From the NCBI GenBank assembly GCA_934667105.1, contig CAKULG010000009.1, positions 54,652 through 118,651 of the forward strand: a stretch of DNA of 64,000 bases, written 5' to 3'. The notes under the pieces were generated by a model. That model did no database searches, was not told the DNA's origin, and worked only from the letters and a program-made list of their open reading frames with translations. The position numbers were made by a program, and so were the translations under genes. This document shows, in pieces, positions 41,852 to 50,930 of the stretch. How positions within the stretch are numbered: position 1 is the stretch's first letter; each line of letters opens with the position of its first letter. This stretch comes from an uncultured Clostridia bacterium. GTDB taxonomy: Bacteria; Bacillota; Clostridia; Christensenellales; Aristaeellaceae.

Positions 41852-43315
41852 GTGCCACAGATCAACATTCTGCAAACGCTCAGCGACCTGGCGAATGAAT
41901 CCGGCCTGGCCCTGTTCATCCAAAGCCCGCTGACGCTGGTGATGGTGGTCATCGCCTGCGTGCTGCTGTATCTGGCCATTGTGAAAAAGTTCGAGCCCCT
42001 GCTGCTGCTGCCCATCGCCTTCGGCATGCTGCTGACCAACCTGCTGGGCGCGGAGGTGTATCACGAGGAGCTGTTCGCCGGCGGCCATGCCAATTGGAGC
42101 CTGTTCGGCGGCGCGATTCTGGTGGATTCCAAGGATCTGCTGGGCCTGGCGGAAATGACCGTTAACAACGCCGGTATGATCCTCAACGCCGCCGGGGACG
42201 CCATCGGCCAAATCACCTCCAATTTCAGCGTGGGCGCGTCCCTCAACGCCGCGGGCCAATTGATCGCCGAGGACGGCCTTACCGTGCTGGCGGAATCCGT
42301 GCCCGTGATTATCAACGGCGCGGGCGCGTACATCAGCGACGGAACCGTGTATTCCGCCCTGGGCGCGGCCCTGGCCACCGCAGGCAAAACCATCACCCCC
42401 GGCCTGCTGGATTATCTGTATCTGGGCGTGAAGCTGGGCATTTACCCCTGCCTGATCTTTATCGGCGTGGGCGCGATGACCGATTTCGGCCCCCTCATCG
42501 CCAATCCAAAATCGCTGCTGATGGGCGCGGCCGCCCAGCTGGGCATTTTCCTGACGTTCCTGGGCGCCGTGCTGCTGGGCTTCGCCCCCGCTGAAGCGGG
42601 CGCGATCGGCATCATCGGCGGCGCGGACGGCCCCACCGCCATCTGGCTCACCGGCAAGCTGGCCCCCCATCTGCTGGGGCCCATCGCCGTGGCTGCCTAC
42701 AGCTATATGGCCCTGGTTCCCGTCATTCAGCCCCCCATCATGCGCGCTCTCACCACGAAGAAAGAGCGCTTGATCGTCATGGAGCAGCTGCGCCCCGTTT
42801 CCAAGAAGGAGAAGATCATCTTCCCCGTCGTCGTCACCATCCTGGTGGCGCTGCTGCTGCCCTCCGCCACGCCGCTGGTCGGCTGCCTGATGCTGGGCAA
42901 CCTGATGCGTGAATGCGGCGTGACCGAGCGCCTGAGCAAGACCGTCCAGAACGAGCTGATGAATATCGTCACCATCTTCCTGGGCGTCACCGTGGGCGCC
43001 ACCGCCACCGCCTCCACCTTCCTGCGCGTGCAGACGCTGGAAATCATCCTGCTGGGCGTGGTGGCCTTCGGCTGCGGCACTGCCGGAGGCGTGCTGCTGG
43101 CCAAGCTGATGAATAAGCTCTCCGGCGGCAAGATTAACCCCCTCATCGGCTCTGCCGGCGTTTCCGCCGTGCCTATGGCCGCCCGCGTTTCCCAGGTGGA
43201 GGGCCAGAAGGCCAATCCCGGCAACTTCCTGCTGATGCACGCCATGGGCCCCAACGTGGCCGGCGTTATCGGCTCCGCCATCGCCGCAGGCGTGCTGCTG
43301 AGCATGTTTGGTTAA
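41852..43315 (+). CDS. oadB: Sodium-translocating decarboxylase beta subunit (OadB family)
   Basis: A 487-residue membrane protein that decarboxylates carboxybiotin and exports sodium. Conserved segments are TDFGPLIANPKSLLMGAAAQ (with the sodium-site Asp), GGADGPTAIW, PVIQPPIMRAL, IGSAGVSAVPMAARV and MHAMGPNVAGVIGSA. The protein is 50-100 residues longer than usual. The excess is an insert of about 90 residues between helices 2 and 3 (about 75-165). The start is GTG at 41852 with GGAAGGGAGAG upstream. A T hairpin follows the stop at 15 bases. Confidence 0.93.
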   Translation: MPQINILQTLSDLANESGLALFIQSPLTLVMVVIACVLLYLAIVKKFEPLLLLPIAFGMLLTNLLGAEVYHEELFAGGHANWSLFGGAILVDSKDLLGLAEMTVNNAGMILNAAGDAIGQITSNFSVGASLNAAGQLIAEDGLTVLAESVPVIINGAGAYISDGTVYSALGAALATAGKTITPGLLDYLYLGVKLGIYPCLIFIGVGAMTDFGPLIANPKSLLMGAAAQLGIFLTFLGAVLLGFAPAEAGAIGIIGGADGPTAIWLTGKLAPHLLGPIAVAAYSYMALVPVIQPPIMRALTTKKERLIVMEQLRPVSKKEKIIFPVVVTILVALLLPSATPLVGCLMLGNLMRECGVTERLSKTVQNELMNIVTIFLGVTVGATATASTFLRVQTLEIILLGVVAFGCGTAGGVLLAKLMNKLSGGKINPLIGSAGVSAVPMAARVSQVEGQKANPGNFLLMHAMGPNVAGVIGSAIAAGVLLSMFG

Positions 43316-43329
43316 GAAACGGGGTGTTT

Positions 43330-43374
43330 CTGGGGGAACCCGTTCTTTGCAGGCCAAAGAACGGGTTCCCCCAG
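43330..43374 (+). terminator. T-family hairpin after oadB
   Basis: CTGGGGGAACCCGTTCTTTG and CAAAGAACGGGTTCCCCCAG pair perfectly. This variant has AACCCG/CGGGTT in the stem. An A arm follows (AAGAAAGCCGATTGGGG at 43385, AATCAGCTTGCTTCCCCGC), then C-like sequence near 43480-43520. It separates the pump genes from the second carboxyltransferase gene. Confidence 0.85.
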
Positions 43375-43581
43375 ACCCCCTCCCAAGAAAGCCGATTGGG
43401 GAATGGCTGGAAGAAAAAAATCAGCTTGCTTCCCCGCAAGCAATGAGGACGGGGTAGTTTAGGAAAACATTCTTTACAGGCAATTCGCCCCGTGACCCGT
43501 TTTCATGAGAACGCGGGGCACAGCCGGTAAACGAGCTTTCCTCCGCATAATCACCCCACTCCCCCCAGAAAGGAGTACAAT

Positions 43582-44982
43582 ATGTCCAAGGTATTGATTA
43601 CCGATACGATTCTGCGCGACGCGCATCAATCCCAGGCCGCCACGCGGATGCGCCTGGATGAAATGCTGCCCGCCTGCGAAATGCTGGACAAAGCGGGCTT
43701 CTTCTCCCTGGAATGCTGGGGCGGCGCGACGTTCGACAGCTGCCTGCGCTTCCTGAACGAGGATCCCTGGGAGCGGCTGCGCATTCTGCGCAAGGCGCTG
43801 CCCAACACCAAACTGCAAATGCTGCTGCGCGGCCAGAACATTCTGGGCTACAAGCATTATGCCGACGACGTGGTGGATTACTTCGTGAAGAAATCCATTG
43901 ACAACGGCATCGACATTATCCGCACCTTCGACGCGCTGAACGATCTGCGCAATATGCAGACCGCCGTTTCCGCCACCAAGAAATACGGCGGCACGGCCGA
44001 GGTTGCCATGAGCTACACCGTGTCCCCCGTGCACACGGAGGAATACTTCGTGCAGCTGGCCAAGGATATCGAGGCCATGGGCGCGGACATGATCTGCATC
44101 AAGGATATGGCGGGCCTGCTGCTGCCCTACAACGCCTATTCCCTGGTGAAGAAGCTGAAGGCCAACACTAAGCTGCCCATCGTGCTGCACACGCACAACA
44201 CCGCGGGCACCGGCTCCATGACCATTCTCAAGGCCATCGAGGCGGGGGTGGACGTGGTGGACACCGCGCTTTCTCCCCTGGGCGGCGGCACCAGCCAGCC
44301 CGCCACCGAATCCCTGGTGGCCGTGCTGAAGGGCACCGAATACGATACCGGCCTGGATGAGGAGCTGCTGGCCAAGATCGCCGAGCATTTCCGCGGCGTG
44401 GCCGATCGCCTCACCAAGGACGGCTGGCGCGATCCCGGCAAGGTGCTTTCCGTCAACGCCAAGGCGCTGCAATATCAGGTTCCCGGCGGCATGCTGTCCA
44501 ACCTGATCGGCCAGCTTAAGCAGGCAAACGCCATGGATAAATATTACCAGGTGCTGGAAGAAGTGCCTCGGGTGCGCAAGGATTTCGGCTATCCCCCCCT
44601 GGTCACCCCCACCTCCCAGATCGTGGGCACCCAGGCCGTGATGAACGTGCTGGCCGGGGAGCGCTATAAGATGGTCACCAAGGAAAGCAAGGGCCTGCTG
44701 CGCGGCGAATACGGCCGTCTGCCCGCCCCCGTCAATGAGGACGTGCGCAAGAAGTGCATCGGCGATGAAAAGGTCATCACCCATCGCCCCGCCGACGATA
44801 TCGCTCCCGAGTTGGAGAAGTATCGCAAGGAGGTGGCCCAGTACGCCCAGCAGGACGAGGACGTGCTCTCCTACGCCCTCTTCCCACAGGTTGCCACCAA
44901 GTTCTTCCAGTGGCGTCAGGCCCAGCAGCTGAAGGCCGACCCCACCGCCTATAACAAGCAGGACGACACCATGCCCGTGTGA
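43582..44982 (+). CDS. oadA: Oxaloacetate decarboxylase/pyruvate carboxylase carboxyltransferase subunit
   Basis: 466 residues of the HMGL-like TIM-barrel carboxyltransferase domain (about 1-270) and the conserved carboxylase domain (about 290-460). Metal-site residues are in TDTILRDAHQS (Asp), KDMAG (carbamylated Lys) and HTHNTAG (two His). No biotinyl domain is attached, so it relies on the separate carrier encoded upstream. It probably transfers the carboxyl group of oxaloacetate to biotin for the OadB pump, or acts as pyruvate carboxylase B. CAGAAAGGAG precedes the ATG, and it has a T hairpin on each side. Confidence 0.93.
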   Translation: MSKVLITDTILRDAHQSQAATRMRLDEMLPACEMLDKAGFFSLECWGGATFDSCLRFLNEDPWERLRILRKALPNTKLQMLLRGQNILGYKHYADDVVDYFVKKSIDNGIDIIRTFDALNDLRNMQTAVSATKKYGGTAEVAMSYTVSPVHTEEYFVQLAKDIEAMGADMICIKDMAGLLLPYNAYSLVKKLKANTKLPIVLHTHNTAGTGSMTILKAIEAGVDVVDTALSPLGGGTSQPATESLVAVLKGTEYDTGLDEELLAKIAEHFRGVADRLTKDGWRDPGKVLSVNAKALQYQVPGGMLSNLIGQLKQANAMDKYYQVLEEVPRVRKDFGYPPLVTPTSQIVGTQAVMNVLAGERYKMVTKESKGLLRGEYGRLPAPVNEDVRKKCIGDEKVITHRPADDIAPELEKYRKEVAQYAQQDEDVLSYALFPQVATKFFQWRQAQQLKADPTAYNKQDDTMPV

Positions 44983-45012
44983 GGGTGCGAAGGTAATAAT
45001 AATTAATAATAT

Positions 45013-45055
45013 GCGGGGGAACCATTCTTTGGGGGACAAAGAATGGTTCCCCCGC
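45013..45055. terminator. T-family hairpin after oadA
   Basis: GCGGGGGAACCATTCTTTGG and CAAAGAATGGTTCCCCCGC form a perfect stem flanked by AATAAT and ATATTATTATT. It lies 31 bases after the oadA stop. Confidence 0.85.
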
Positions 45056-45076
45056 ATATTATTATTCCGCCCCTCG

Positions 45077-45105
45077 TTGACGGGTTCTGGGAGAGATGGT
45101 ATACT
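45077..45105 (+). promoter_or_regulatory. Sigma-A promoter of the LRR-protein operon
   Basis: TTGACG (45077-45082) and TATACT (45100-45105) with a 17-base spacer, 26 bases before the ATG at 45132. Confidence 0.75.
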
Positions 45106-45131
45106 TTTTTTGAATAGGGGGCGAAGAAGGC

Positions 45132-46187
45132 ATGAAGCGGATAATCGCGCTGGCGCTGGCGCTGTGGGGGCTGTGGCTGGGAACGGCGCTGGGGGAGAAT
45201 GTGCAGGTATGCGGGCTGACGCTGGACGCGGCGGCGGCGGAGGCGGATTTTTCCGCCGGAAAGCAAAGCGCGCGCGGCCTGGAAGAAGGCCTGAAAAAAC
45301 TGCCGGGGCTGCAACGGGCGGCGCTGGGGCAAACGCCGCTGAAGGCGGCGGAGCTGCTGCGGCTGATGGCGGCGTATCCCCAGGTGGAATTCACCTACGC
45401 GCTGAAAATGTACGGCCAGTGGACGGCCTGGGACGCGGAAGCGCTTTCCACGGATATGACGATCAACAATATCGATCTGCTGCGGGAATATTTGCGCTGC
45501 CTGCCCCGGCTGAAGAAATTCACCGCTTATGGAACCTCTCTCAGCCGGGAAAATTATGAAGGGCTGCTGGCGGAATTCCCGAACGTGGATTTTCATGTGA
45601 CGCTGAGCCTCTACGGCCACCGGGTGGCCACGGACGCCACCGCCTTTTCCACCCTGCACACCCCCGACGACGCGCCGCATAAGGATTTCAGCGCGCTGGC
45701 TTACTGCAAAAATCTGCGGGCGCTGGATCTGGGGCACAACAGCGTGGAGGATATTTCCTTCCTCACGGCGCTGCCCGAGCTGCGGCTGCTGGTGCTGGCG
45801 GATAACAAGATCACGGATATATCGCCCCTTTCGGCGCTGGAAAACCTGGAATACCTGGAAATTTTCATGAACCGCATTACGGATATATCGCCCCTGGCCG
45901 GGCTGGAAAACCTGCTGGATGTGAACCTGACCCGCAACAAAATTCAGGATATGACCCCCCTGCTTGCCTGCCCCCGGCTGGAGCGGGCATGGGTGAGCCT
46001 GAACCCCCTGGCGGAGGGGCAGCAGGAACGGCTGACCGCCGGGCTGCCCGACTGCCTGTGGAATTTCACCGCCTACGACTGCACGGTGGACGGCTGGCGG
46101 GATCACCCCCGTCACAAGATCAAGCGCCGGGTTTTCGAGGGGGGCGCTTATCTGCCCTGGGACGGGGCGGGGGAACAGAAAAAATAA
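45132..46187 (+). CDS. Secreted leucine-rich repeat protein
   Basis: A 351-residue protein with a signal peptide (about 1-21, RIIALALALWGLWLGTALG). Internalin-like leucine-rich repeats of about 22 residues span roughly 175-275 (LRALDLGHNSVEDISFLTAL, LRLLVLADNKITDISPLSAL and two more). Upstream there is an N-terminal region with weaker LRR-like spacing. No LPXTG motif or membrane anchor is seen at the C-terminus. Such proteins bind other proteins at the cell surface. It is the first of three collinear genes; the next starts 17 bases after its stop. Confidence 0.8.
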   Translation: MKRIIALALALWGLWLGTALGENVQVCGLTLDAAAAEADFSAGKQSARGLEEGLKKLPGLQRAALGQTPLKAAELLRLMAAYPQVEFTYALKMYGQWTAWDAEALSTDMTINNIDLLREYLRCLPRLKKFTAYGTSLSRENYEGLLAEFPNVDFHVTLSLYGHRVATDATAFSTLHTPDDAPHKDFSALAYCKNLRALDLGHNSVEDISFLTALPELRLLVLADNKITDISPLSALENLEYLEIFMNRITDISPLAGLENLLDVNLTRNKIQDMTPLLACPRLERAWVSLNPLAEGQQERLTAGLPDCLWNFTAYDCTVDGWRDHPRHKIKRRVFEGGAYLPWDGAGEQKK

Positions 46188-46204
46188 CACGGAGGAACGC
46201 ACCC

Positions 46205-47344
46205 ATGAAAAAGCGCCTGATTGCCGCGCTGCTGTGCCTGCTGCTGGCCTTTCCCGCCGCCGGGGCGGAAACGCTGGACGAGGAATTTTCCCGCATTTTT
46301 GCCGGGGCGAAAACCATGGGCGCGGCCCTGGTGATCGGCCGGGAGGGAGAAATCGTATACGAGCTGTATTACGGAAGCGCCGCCCGAAACGAGCCCGTCA
46401 CCGCCCAGCATTATTTTCGCGCCGCCTCGGTGACGAAAATGATCTCCGCCATCCGCGTGATGCAATTGGTGGAGGAAGGAAAGCTGGAGCTGGATCGCAG
46501 CATCGGCGATTATCTGGGCTATTCGGTGGAAAACCCCTACGCCCCGGAAACGCCCCTGACGCTGCGGCACCTGATGTGCCACACCGGGGCGCTGAGCGAA
46601 AAGGGCGGCTACACCCGCACGGAAAGCACACTGCGCGAGCTGCTGGGCGATTCCAAGGGCCAGAAGCGGAATTTTCTGCGCCGGGCCTGCGGCGAAAAAT
46701 ATGAATATTCCAATTTCGGCGCGGGCATTATGGGCGCGCTGATCGAGGCCGTGACGGGGCAAAATGTGAACGACGCGGTGGCCGAGGGCGTGTTTCAGCC
46801 CCTGGGCGTGGACGCGGCCTATTCCCCCACGCTGGTTTCTCAGCCCAATTTGATCTGCAACACCTATGAAAAGGACGGCAGCATTCAATCGGGCCGGGGC
46901 TTTCTGTTGGGCCGGGCCTGGGACGCTTCCGTGAATCCGGAACTGCATTACCGGGCGACGGTGGGCTCGCTGTGGATTCGCGGGCGCGATTTATGCCGCC
47001 TGGGCATGGCGCTGTGCGATGGGGGCGAAACGGAGGGTGTGCGCCTTTTGCAGGAAGAAACTGCGGCCGCCATGCGCGCCTCGCAGCAGGGGCAGGGCTA
47101 TGTTTCCTGCGCAACCCCCTACGGCCTGTGCACCCAGCGGGTGGATAACCTGCTGGAGGGGCGCATGCTCTACGGCCATCAGGGCGTTTCGGGGGGCGTG
47201 GTGTGTAATTTGTATTATGATCCCGAAACGCGCTTCACCTTCGCCCTGATGATTAACGGCTGCGCCTCGGGGATGCAGGATCGCATCGTCCGGGTCAGCC
47301 GCCGGGCCTTTGCCCTGGCCTGGGCGCGCTTTGGCGGCGAATGA
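46205..47344 (+). CDS. Beta-lactamase-related serine hydrolase (class C fold)
   Basis: A 379-residue protein with a signal peptide (about 1-21) and a class C/PBP4*-type transpeptidase fold. Ser75-Val-Thr-Lys78 is the SxxK nucleophile motif. Tyr168-Ser-Asn170 is the second motif, and His325-Gln-Gly327 replaces KTG. It is probably an exported esterase, D-aminopeptidase or carboxypeptidase rather than a true beta-lactamase. The start at 46205 follows ACGGAGGAACGC. It lies in an operon after the LRR gene. Confidence 0.86.
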   Translation: MKKRLIAALLCLLLAFPAAGAETLDEEFSRIFAGAKTMGAALVIGREGEIVYELYYGSAARNEPVTAQHYFRAASVTKMISAIRVMQLVEEGKLELDRSIGDYLGYSVENPYAPETPLTLRHLMCHTGALSEKGGYTRTESTLRELLGDSKGQKRNFLRRACGEKYEYSNFGAGIMGALIEAVTGQNVNDAVAEGVFQPLGVDAAYSPTLVSQPNLICNTYEKDGSIQSGRGFLLGRAWDASVNPELHYRATVGSLWIRGRDLCRLGMALCDGGETEGVRLLQEETAAAMRASQQGQGYVSCATPYGLCTQRVDNLLEGRMLYGHQGVSGGVVCNLYYDPETRFTFALMINGCASGMQDRIVRVSRRAFALAWARFGGE

Positions 47345-47408
47345 CCCCCGGGGACGCGCTTCTCCGGCGAAAAAACACCCGTGAGGAGCGCAGAAAAAAG
47401 GAGGCCGC

Positions 47409-48521
47409 ATGGCGAATTTTTATGATTATCTTGCCTGGCGGGGAGATCTATCCTTTGACCAGGCGCCGCTGAACGAAGTGGACAACGTGATTTTAAGCTG
47501 GCTCTCCTATGCCGATTGGGCGGGGGCCGTGCCCGGGCCGGGCCGGGGCGCGCCCGTGCGCCTGTGCGACGCGGCGGAGCGCCTTTTTTCCCTGCGCCCG
47601 CGCCCGGCGGAAAAGGACGCGGCTTTCTCCATCAACGCCGCCGTCACCGGTCTGGTGATGGCCGACCGGGTGGCGGACGTGCCCCGGTTTTCCCCGCTGC
47701 GCCTGTGCGGCTATGTGAATGAAATCGACGCGGAAAAGCAGATGCAGTTTTCCGCCGTCACGCTGCTGGGGCCCGATTGGGCCTTCGTTTCCTATCGCGG
47801 CACGGATACCACCTTCGTGGGCTGGCGGGAGGATTGCTGCCTGAGCCTTTCCGAGGCCGTGCCCGCCCAGCTGGCGGCGGTGGATTATCTTTCCCGCGTG
47901 CCCGAGCTGGCGGGCCGCGCGCTGTATCTGGGCGGCCATTCCAAGGGCGGCAATTTGGCCGTTTACGCGGGGGTGAAGTGCGCCCCCGAATATGCCGCCC
48001 GCATCCGGCGGATTTTTAATAACGACGGCCCCGGCTTCACAAAGGCCTTTATCGATAGCGAGGATTTCCGCCGCATGCACCCCCTGATCCACACCATTAT
48101 CCCCCAATCCTCCGTGGTGGGCATGCTGCTGGAGCACAAGGAAAATTACGCCGTGGTGAAAAGCGCCCAGGTCAGCGTGCTGCAGCACAACGCCGTGTAT
48201 TGGGAGGTGCTGGGCCCCGGCTTCGTCCGCGCCCGGGAACGCACCGGCTCCAGCATGGCCATCGATCAGGGCCTGCGCAAATGGATGAGCACCCTTTCCG
48301 ACGAGCAGCGCCGCCATTTTATCGACGCGCTTTTTACCACCCTGGAGGCGACCGGCGCAACGCGCATCGAGGAGCTGGGCGCGGAGGGCCTGCCCGGCTT
48401 CTTCCGCGCCCTTCGCGCCCTCTCCGATCTCAAGGAGGAACAAAAGCGCATGCTCCTCCGCGCCGCCCGCGGCCTCGTCCGCCTGGGCAACCAAGCGCTA
48501 TATCAGACGCTATTTAAATGA
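47409..48521 (+). CDS. Mbeg1-like (DUF2974) lipase-fold protein
   Basis: A 370-residue protein with an alpha/beta hydrolase core. VSYRGTDTTFVGWREDC (around 128) is followed by GGHSKGGNLAVYAG with the predicted nucleophile Ser178, then FNNDGPGF. This matches the Mbeg1-like family found in many Firmicutes, whose function is unknown. There is no signal peptide. It has a GAAAAAAGGAGG site, follows the serine hydrolase gene by 64 bases and ends 9 bases before a T-like hairpin. Confidence 0.85.
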   Translation: MANFYDYLAWRGDLSFDQAPLNEVDNVILSWLSYADWAGAVPGPGRGAPVRLCDAAERLFSLRPRPAEKDAAFSINAAVTGLVMADRVADVPRFSPLRLCGYVNEIDAEKQMQFSAVTLLGPDWAFVSYRGTDTTFVGWREDCCLSLSEAVPAQLAAVDYLSRVPELAGRALYLGGHSKGGNLAVYAGVKCAPEYAARIRRIFNNDGPGFTKAFIDSEDFRRMHPLIHTIIPQSSVVGMLLEHKENYAVVKSAQVSVLQHNAVYWEVLGPGFVRARERTGSSMAIDQGLRKWMSTLSDEQRRHFIDALFTTLEATGATRIEELGAEGLPGFFRALRALSDLKEEQKRMLLRAARGLVRLGNQALYQTLFK

Positions 48522-48529
48522 AATATATG

Positions 48530-48561
48530 CGGGAGGGGGCTTTTTGAGCCTTCGCCCCGCA
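48530..48561. terminator. Short T-like hairpin
   Basis: GCGGGAGGGGGCTTTTTGAGCC followed by TTCGCCCCGC, a shortened and imperfect T copy between converging genes, flanked by ATATATG and CATATAATTA. It probably ends the operon on the left. Confidence 0.55.
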
Positions 48562-48574
48562 TATAATTATTTTA

Positions 48575-50419
48575 TTATTTCGCCTCAATCGCGTCGGTGC
48601 GCCAGATGAAGCGAACCGCGCCCTGGGCGGAGGGGGCGACGCCGGAGAAGGACTGGTAATCCTGGGCGGCGGCGACGATAGCGCGAACGCGGGCCATGAG
48701 ATCATCCAGATTATCCCCGGCCAGGCCGGTAATGCGCTGAATGCCGGAAGCGTTCAGGACGGTGAGGCCGGTTTTGAGCTGCATCGCGCCGGAGCGCAGC
48801 TGGCTCACGCCCTGGGTGAGGGCGGGCATGGCCTCGTTTATCTGCGCGGCCCCGGCGGCGGCGCTGGCCGCGCCCTGGGTGTAGGCGGCCAGGCCGTCAT
48901 GGAAGGCCTGGAAGCTCTCCAGCTGCGCCCTCAGGGCGGTCAGGCTTTCCAGGGCGGATTGATACTGGGCCTCGGCGGCCTGCACCTGGGCCTGCACCGC
49001 GTCGGACTGCATCTGCTGCTCCACCAGGGCCTGCACCTGCGCCTCCACATTCTGCGCCACGGCCTGCACGGCCTCCTGGGATTGCATCTGCGCGTCGGTC
49101 TGCTGCTGAATCAGGGCCTGCACCGCGTCGGAGGCCATCTGCTGCTCCAGGGCGGCGGCCAGCTGCCGCTGCTGCTCCTGCGGAATCTTTCCGGCTTCCA
49201 GGGCGGCGGCATAGGCCTCGGGGGTGGTATCCAGAGCGGCCAGCGCCTTTTCGCGCACGCCTTCCTCCACCGCCTGGCGCACCTGGGCCGCCGCCTGCTC
49301 CCGCACGGCCGCTTCTACGGCCTGACGGATGGTATCCTCCTGCTGACGCACGGCCTGCTCCACCTGCTGCCGGGCGGCGGCGGCGACGCCCTCGGGGGAC
49401 AGAGCGGCGATGAGCTGATCCAGCACGGCGGCGTAATTTTCCTGGGTAAGGGCGGGCGCGTCCGGGCTCGCGGCGGCCAGCTGCTCATTGGCGGCGGCCA
49501 GCAGCGCGGCGAACATCTGGTCGCAGGCGGAATTCAGCGTGTCGTTCTGGGCGGTCAGCTGGGCCAGGCCGTCGTTTAGCTGGGATACGCCCTGGGCCAG
49601 CTCGCCGCTTTTCGTTTCCAGGGTGGCCAGGCCGTCATAGAGCTGCGTGCCGCCGTCGATCAGCCGGGCCATGCCGTCGTCCAGCTTTTTCGCGGCCTGC
49701 TTCAAATCCTCCACGCTGTCCAGCCGCTCCACGGGAAGCAGGGCAAAGGGCTCGCAGGAGGCCAGGGCGGCGGTCACAGGCAGGGCGAAGCCCTCCGCCT
49801 GGGCGCTGATTTCCACATATTCGGGCAGGGCAAGCTGATCCTCCGTCAGGCCCAGGCTGCTTTGCAGGCCGGGCAGAGCCGCACCCACAACCAGGGTGCG
49901 CTCGCCGTCGTTGACCAATTGCCCGTTGGTCACCTGCACGTCGGTGAACACATCGTTTTCCAGCAGCGCGGCGGTCACCACGGCGAAGGGCACGGAAACG
50001 CCGGCCTGCTTTTGCGAAACGGTGAAATCAAAGCGAATGGTCACGCGGCCGCTCTTTCCGGCCAGCGCCTCGGGGGCGATTTCCTGGCCGTCCAGGGCGT
50101 AGGATACGCGCATTTCCAGGGGCAGCTGGGCCTGGCTTTCGCCCTGATAGTAAATATCCTTGCCGGCCGCGTTCCACAGGCCGTTCTCAAAGGTTTCCAG
50201 GCCCTTGACGTTTTCGATGTTTTCCAGGGTGGAAACGTCGGGCAGGGTATCCGCTCCCTGGGGATTTTTCAGCCAATCGCTGACGATGATTTTCCGGGCC
50301 GCGCCCTGCGCGTCCGCCAGGATATACACGGTTTCGTCCTTATCCGTTTCGCCCAGGGCGGGGCAGGCCAGCGCGCAGCACAGCGCCAGGGAAAGCAGAA
50401 CCGCACAAAGCCTTTTCAT
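48575..50419 (-). CDS. Secreted YhgE/Pip-like coiled-coil protein
   Basis: A 614-residue protein with a signal peptide (MKRLCAVLLSLALCCALACP) and a beta-rich N-terminal domain (about 30-240). A long Ala/Gln/Glu-rich helical region follows with heptad-like LxxGxxxLxxG repeats (about 255-310 and 550-590), as in YhgE/Pip proteins. Unlike YhgE it has no C-terminal membrane helices. It is the last gene of the MMPL transporter cluster and probably works as an extracytoplasmic partner of that transporter. The start at 50419 follows AGGAGGAAAATT. Confidence 0.7.
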   Translation of the reverse strand: MKRLCAVLLSLALCCALACPALGETDKDETVYILADAQGAARKIIVSDWLKNPQGADTLPDVSTLENIENVKGLETFENGLWNAAGKDIYYQGESQAQLPLEMRVSYALDGQEIAPEALAGKSGRVTIRFDFTVSQKQAGVSVPFAVVTAALLENDVFTDVQVTNGQLVNDGERTLVVGAALPGLQSSLGLTEDQLALPEYVEISAQAEGFALPVTAALASCEPFALLPVERLDSVEDLKQAAKKLDDGMARLIDGGTQLYDGLATLETKSGELAQGVSQLNDGLAQLTAQNDTLNSACDQMFAALLAAANEQLAAASPDAPALTQENYAAVLDQLIAALSPEGVAAAARQQVEQAVRQQEDTIRQAVEAAVREQAAAQVRQAVEEGVREKALAALDTTPEAYAAALEAGKIPQEQQRQLAAALEQQMASDAVQALIQQQTDAQMQSQEAVQAVAQNVEAQVQALVEQQMQSDAVQAQVQAAEAQYQSALESLTALRAQLESFQAFHDGLAAYTQGAASAAAGAAQINEAMPALTQGVSQLRSGAMQLKTGLTVLNASGIQRITGLAGDNLDDLMARVRAIVAAAQDYQSFSGVAPSAQGAVRFIWRTDAIEAK

Positions 50420-50444
50420 AATGAATTTTCCTCCTGTTTTTTTG

Positions 50445-50903
50445 TTACGCTTTTTTGAAGAAGGATTCGTAAATTCCCCACAGCCCCGCCAGCAGCGCCG
50501 CAATGAACGCCGCCAGATGCAGGCCCCAGCAGGCCCCCAGGCGGAACACGGGCTGAGCGCACAGGGCCCAGATGCCGGTGATGCCCGTGGCCAGGGAGAA
50601 AATGGGCGCGAAGGGCTTATGGCTCTGGCAGATAAAGAGGATATCGCCGATCACCGTCAGCGCCAGCAGCAGGATGGGCGCGCCCACGATGTTATTGATA
50701 TTGACGGCCTCGCCGGTTTGCTCCTTGAGATAGGTTTCCAGGGCCTTTTGATCCCCGGGGTTCCAGACGTAGGCGTTAATGGAGGAGGATTGGCCGTCAA
50801 AGCGCCAGAAGGGCGTGAACAGCAGCACCAGCGCCAGCAGCATGGCCAGCGCGCCGATGAAATGGGGCAGGTTATCCCGTTGGATGGAGAAGGTAGCCTT
50901 CAT
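50445..50903 (-). CDS. Four-helix membrane protein of the MMPL cluster
   Basis: A 152-residue protein with four predicted helices (about 17-35, 73-93, 97-115, 122-145) and an extracytoplasmic loop containing WRFDGQSSSINAYVWNPGDQ. I do not recognise the family. It lies between the MMPL transporter and the coiled-coil protein genes with gaps of 25-27 bases, so they are cotranscribed. The ATG at 50903 is preceded by GAGGAATTGATT. Confidence 0.65.
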   Translation of the reverse strand: MKATFSIQRDNLPHFIGALAMLLALVLLFTPFWRFDGQSSSINAYVWNPGDQKALETYLKEQTGEAVNINNIVGAPILLLALTVIGDILFICQSHKPFAPIFSLATGITGIWALCAQPVFRLGACWGLHLAAFIAALLAGLWGIYESFFKKA

Positions 50904-50930
50904 AATCAATTCCTCGCTTTCGTTTTTTTA

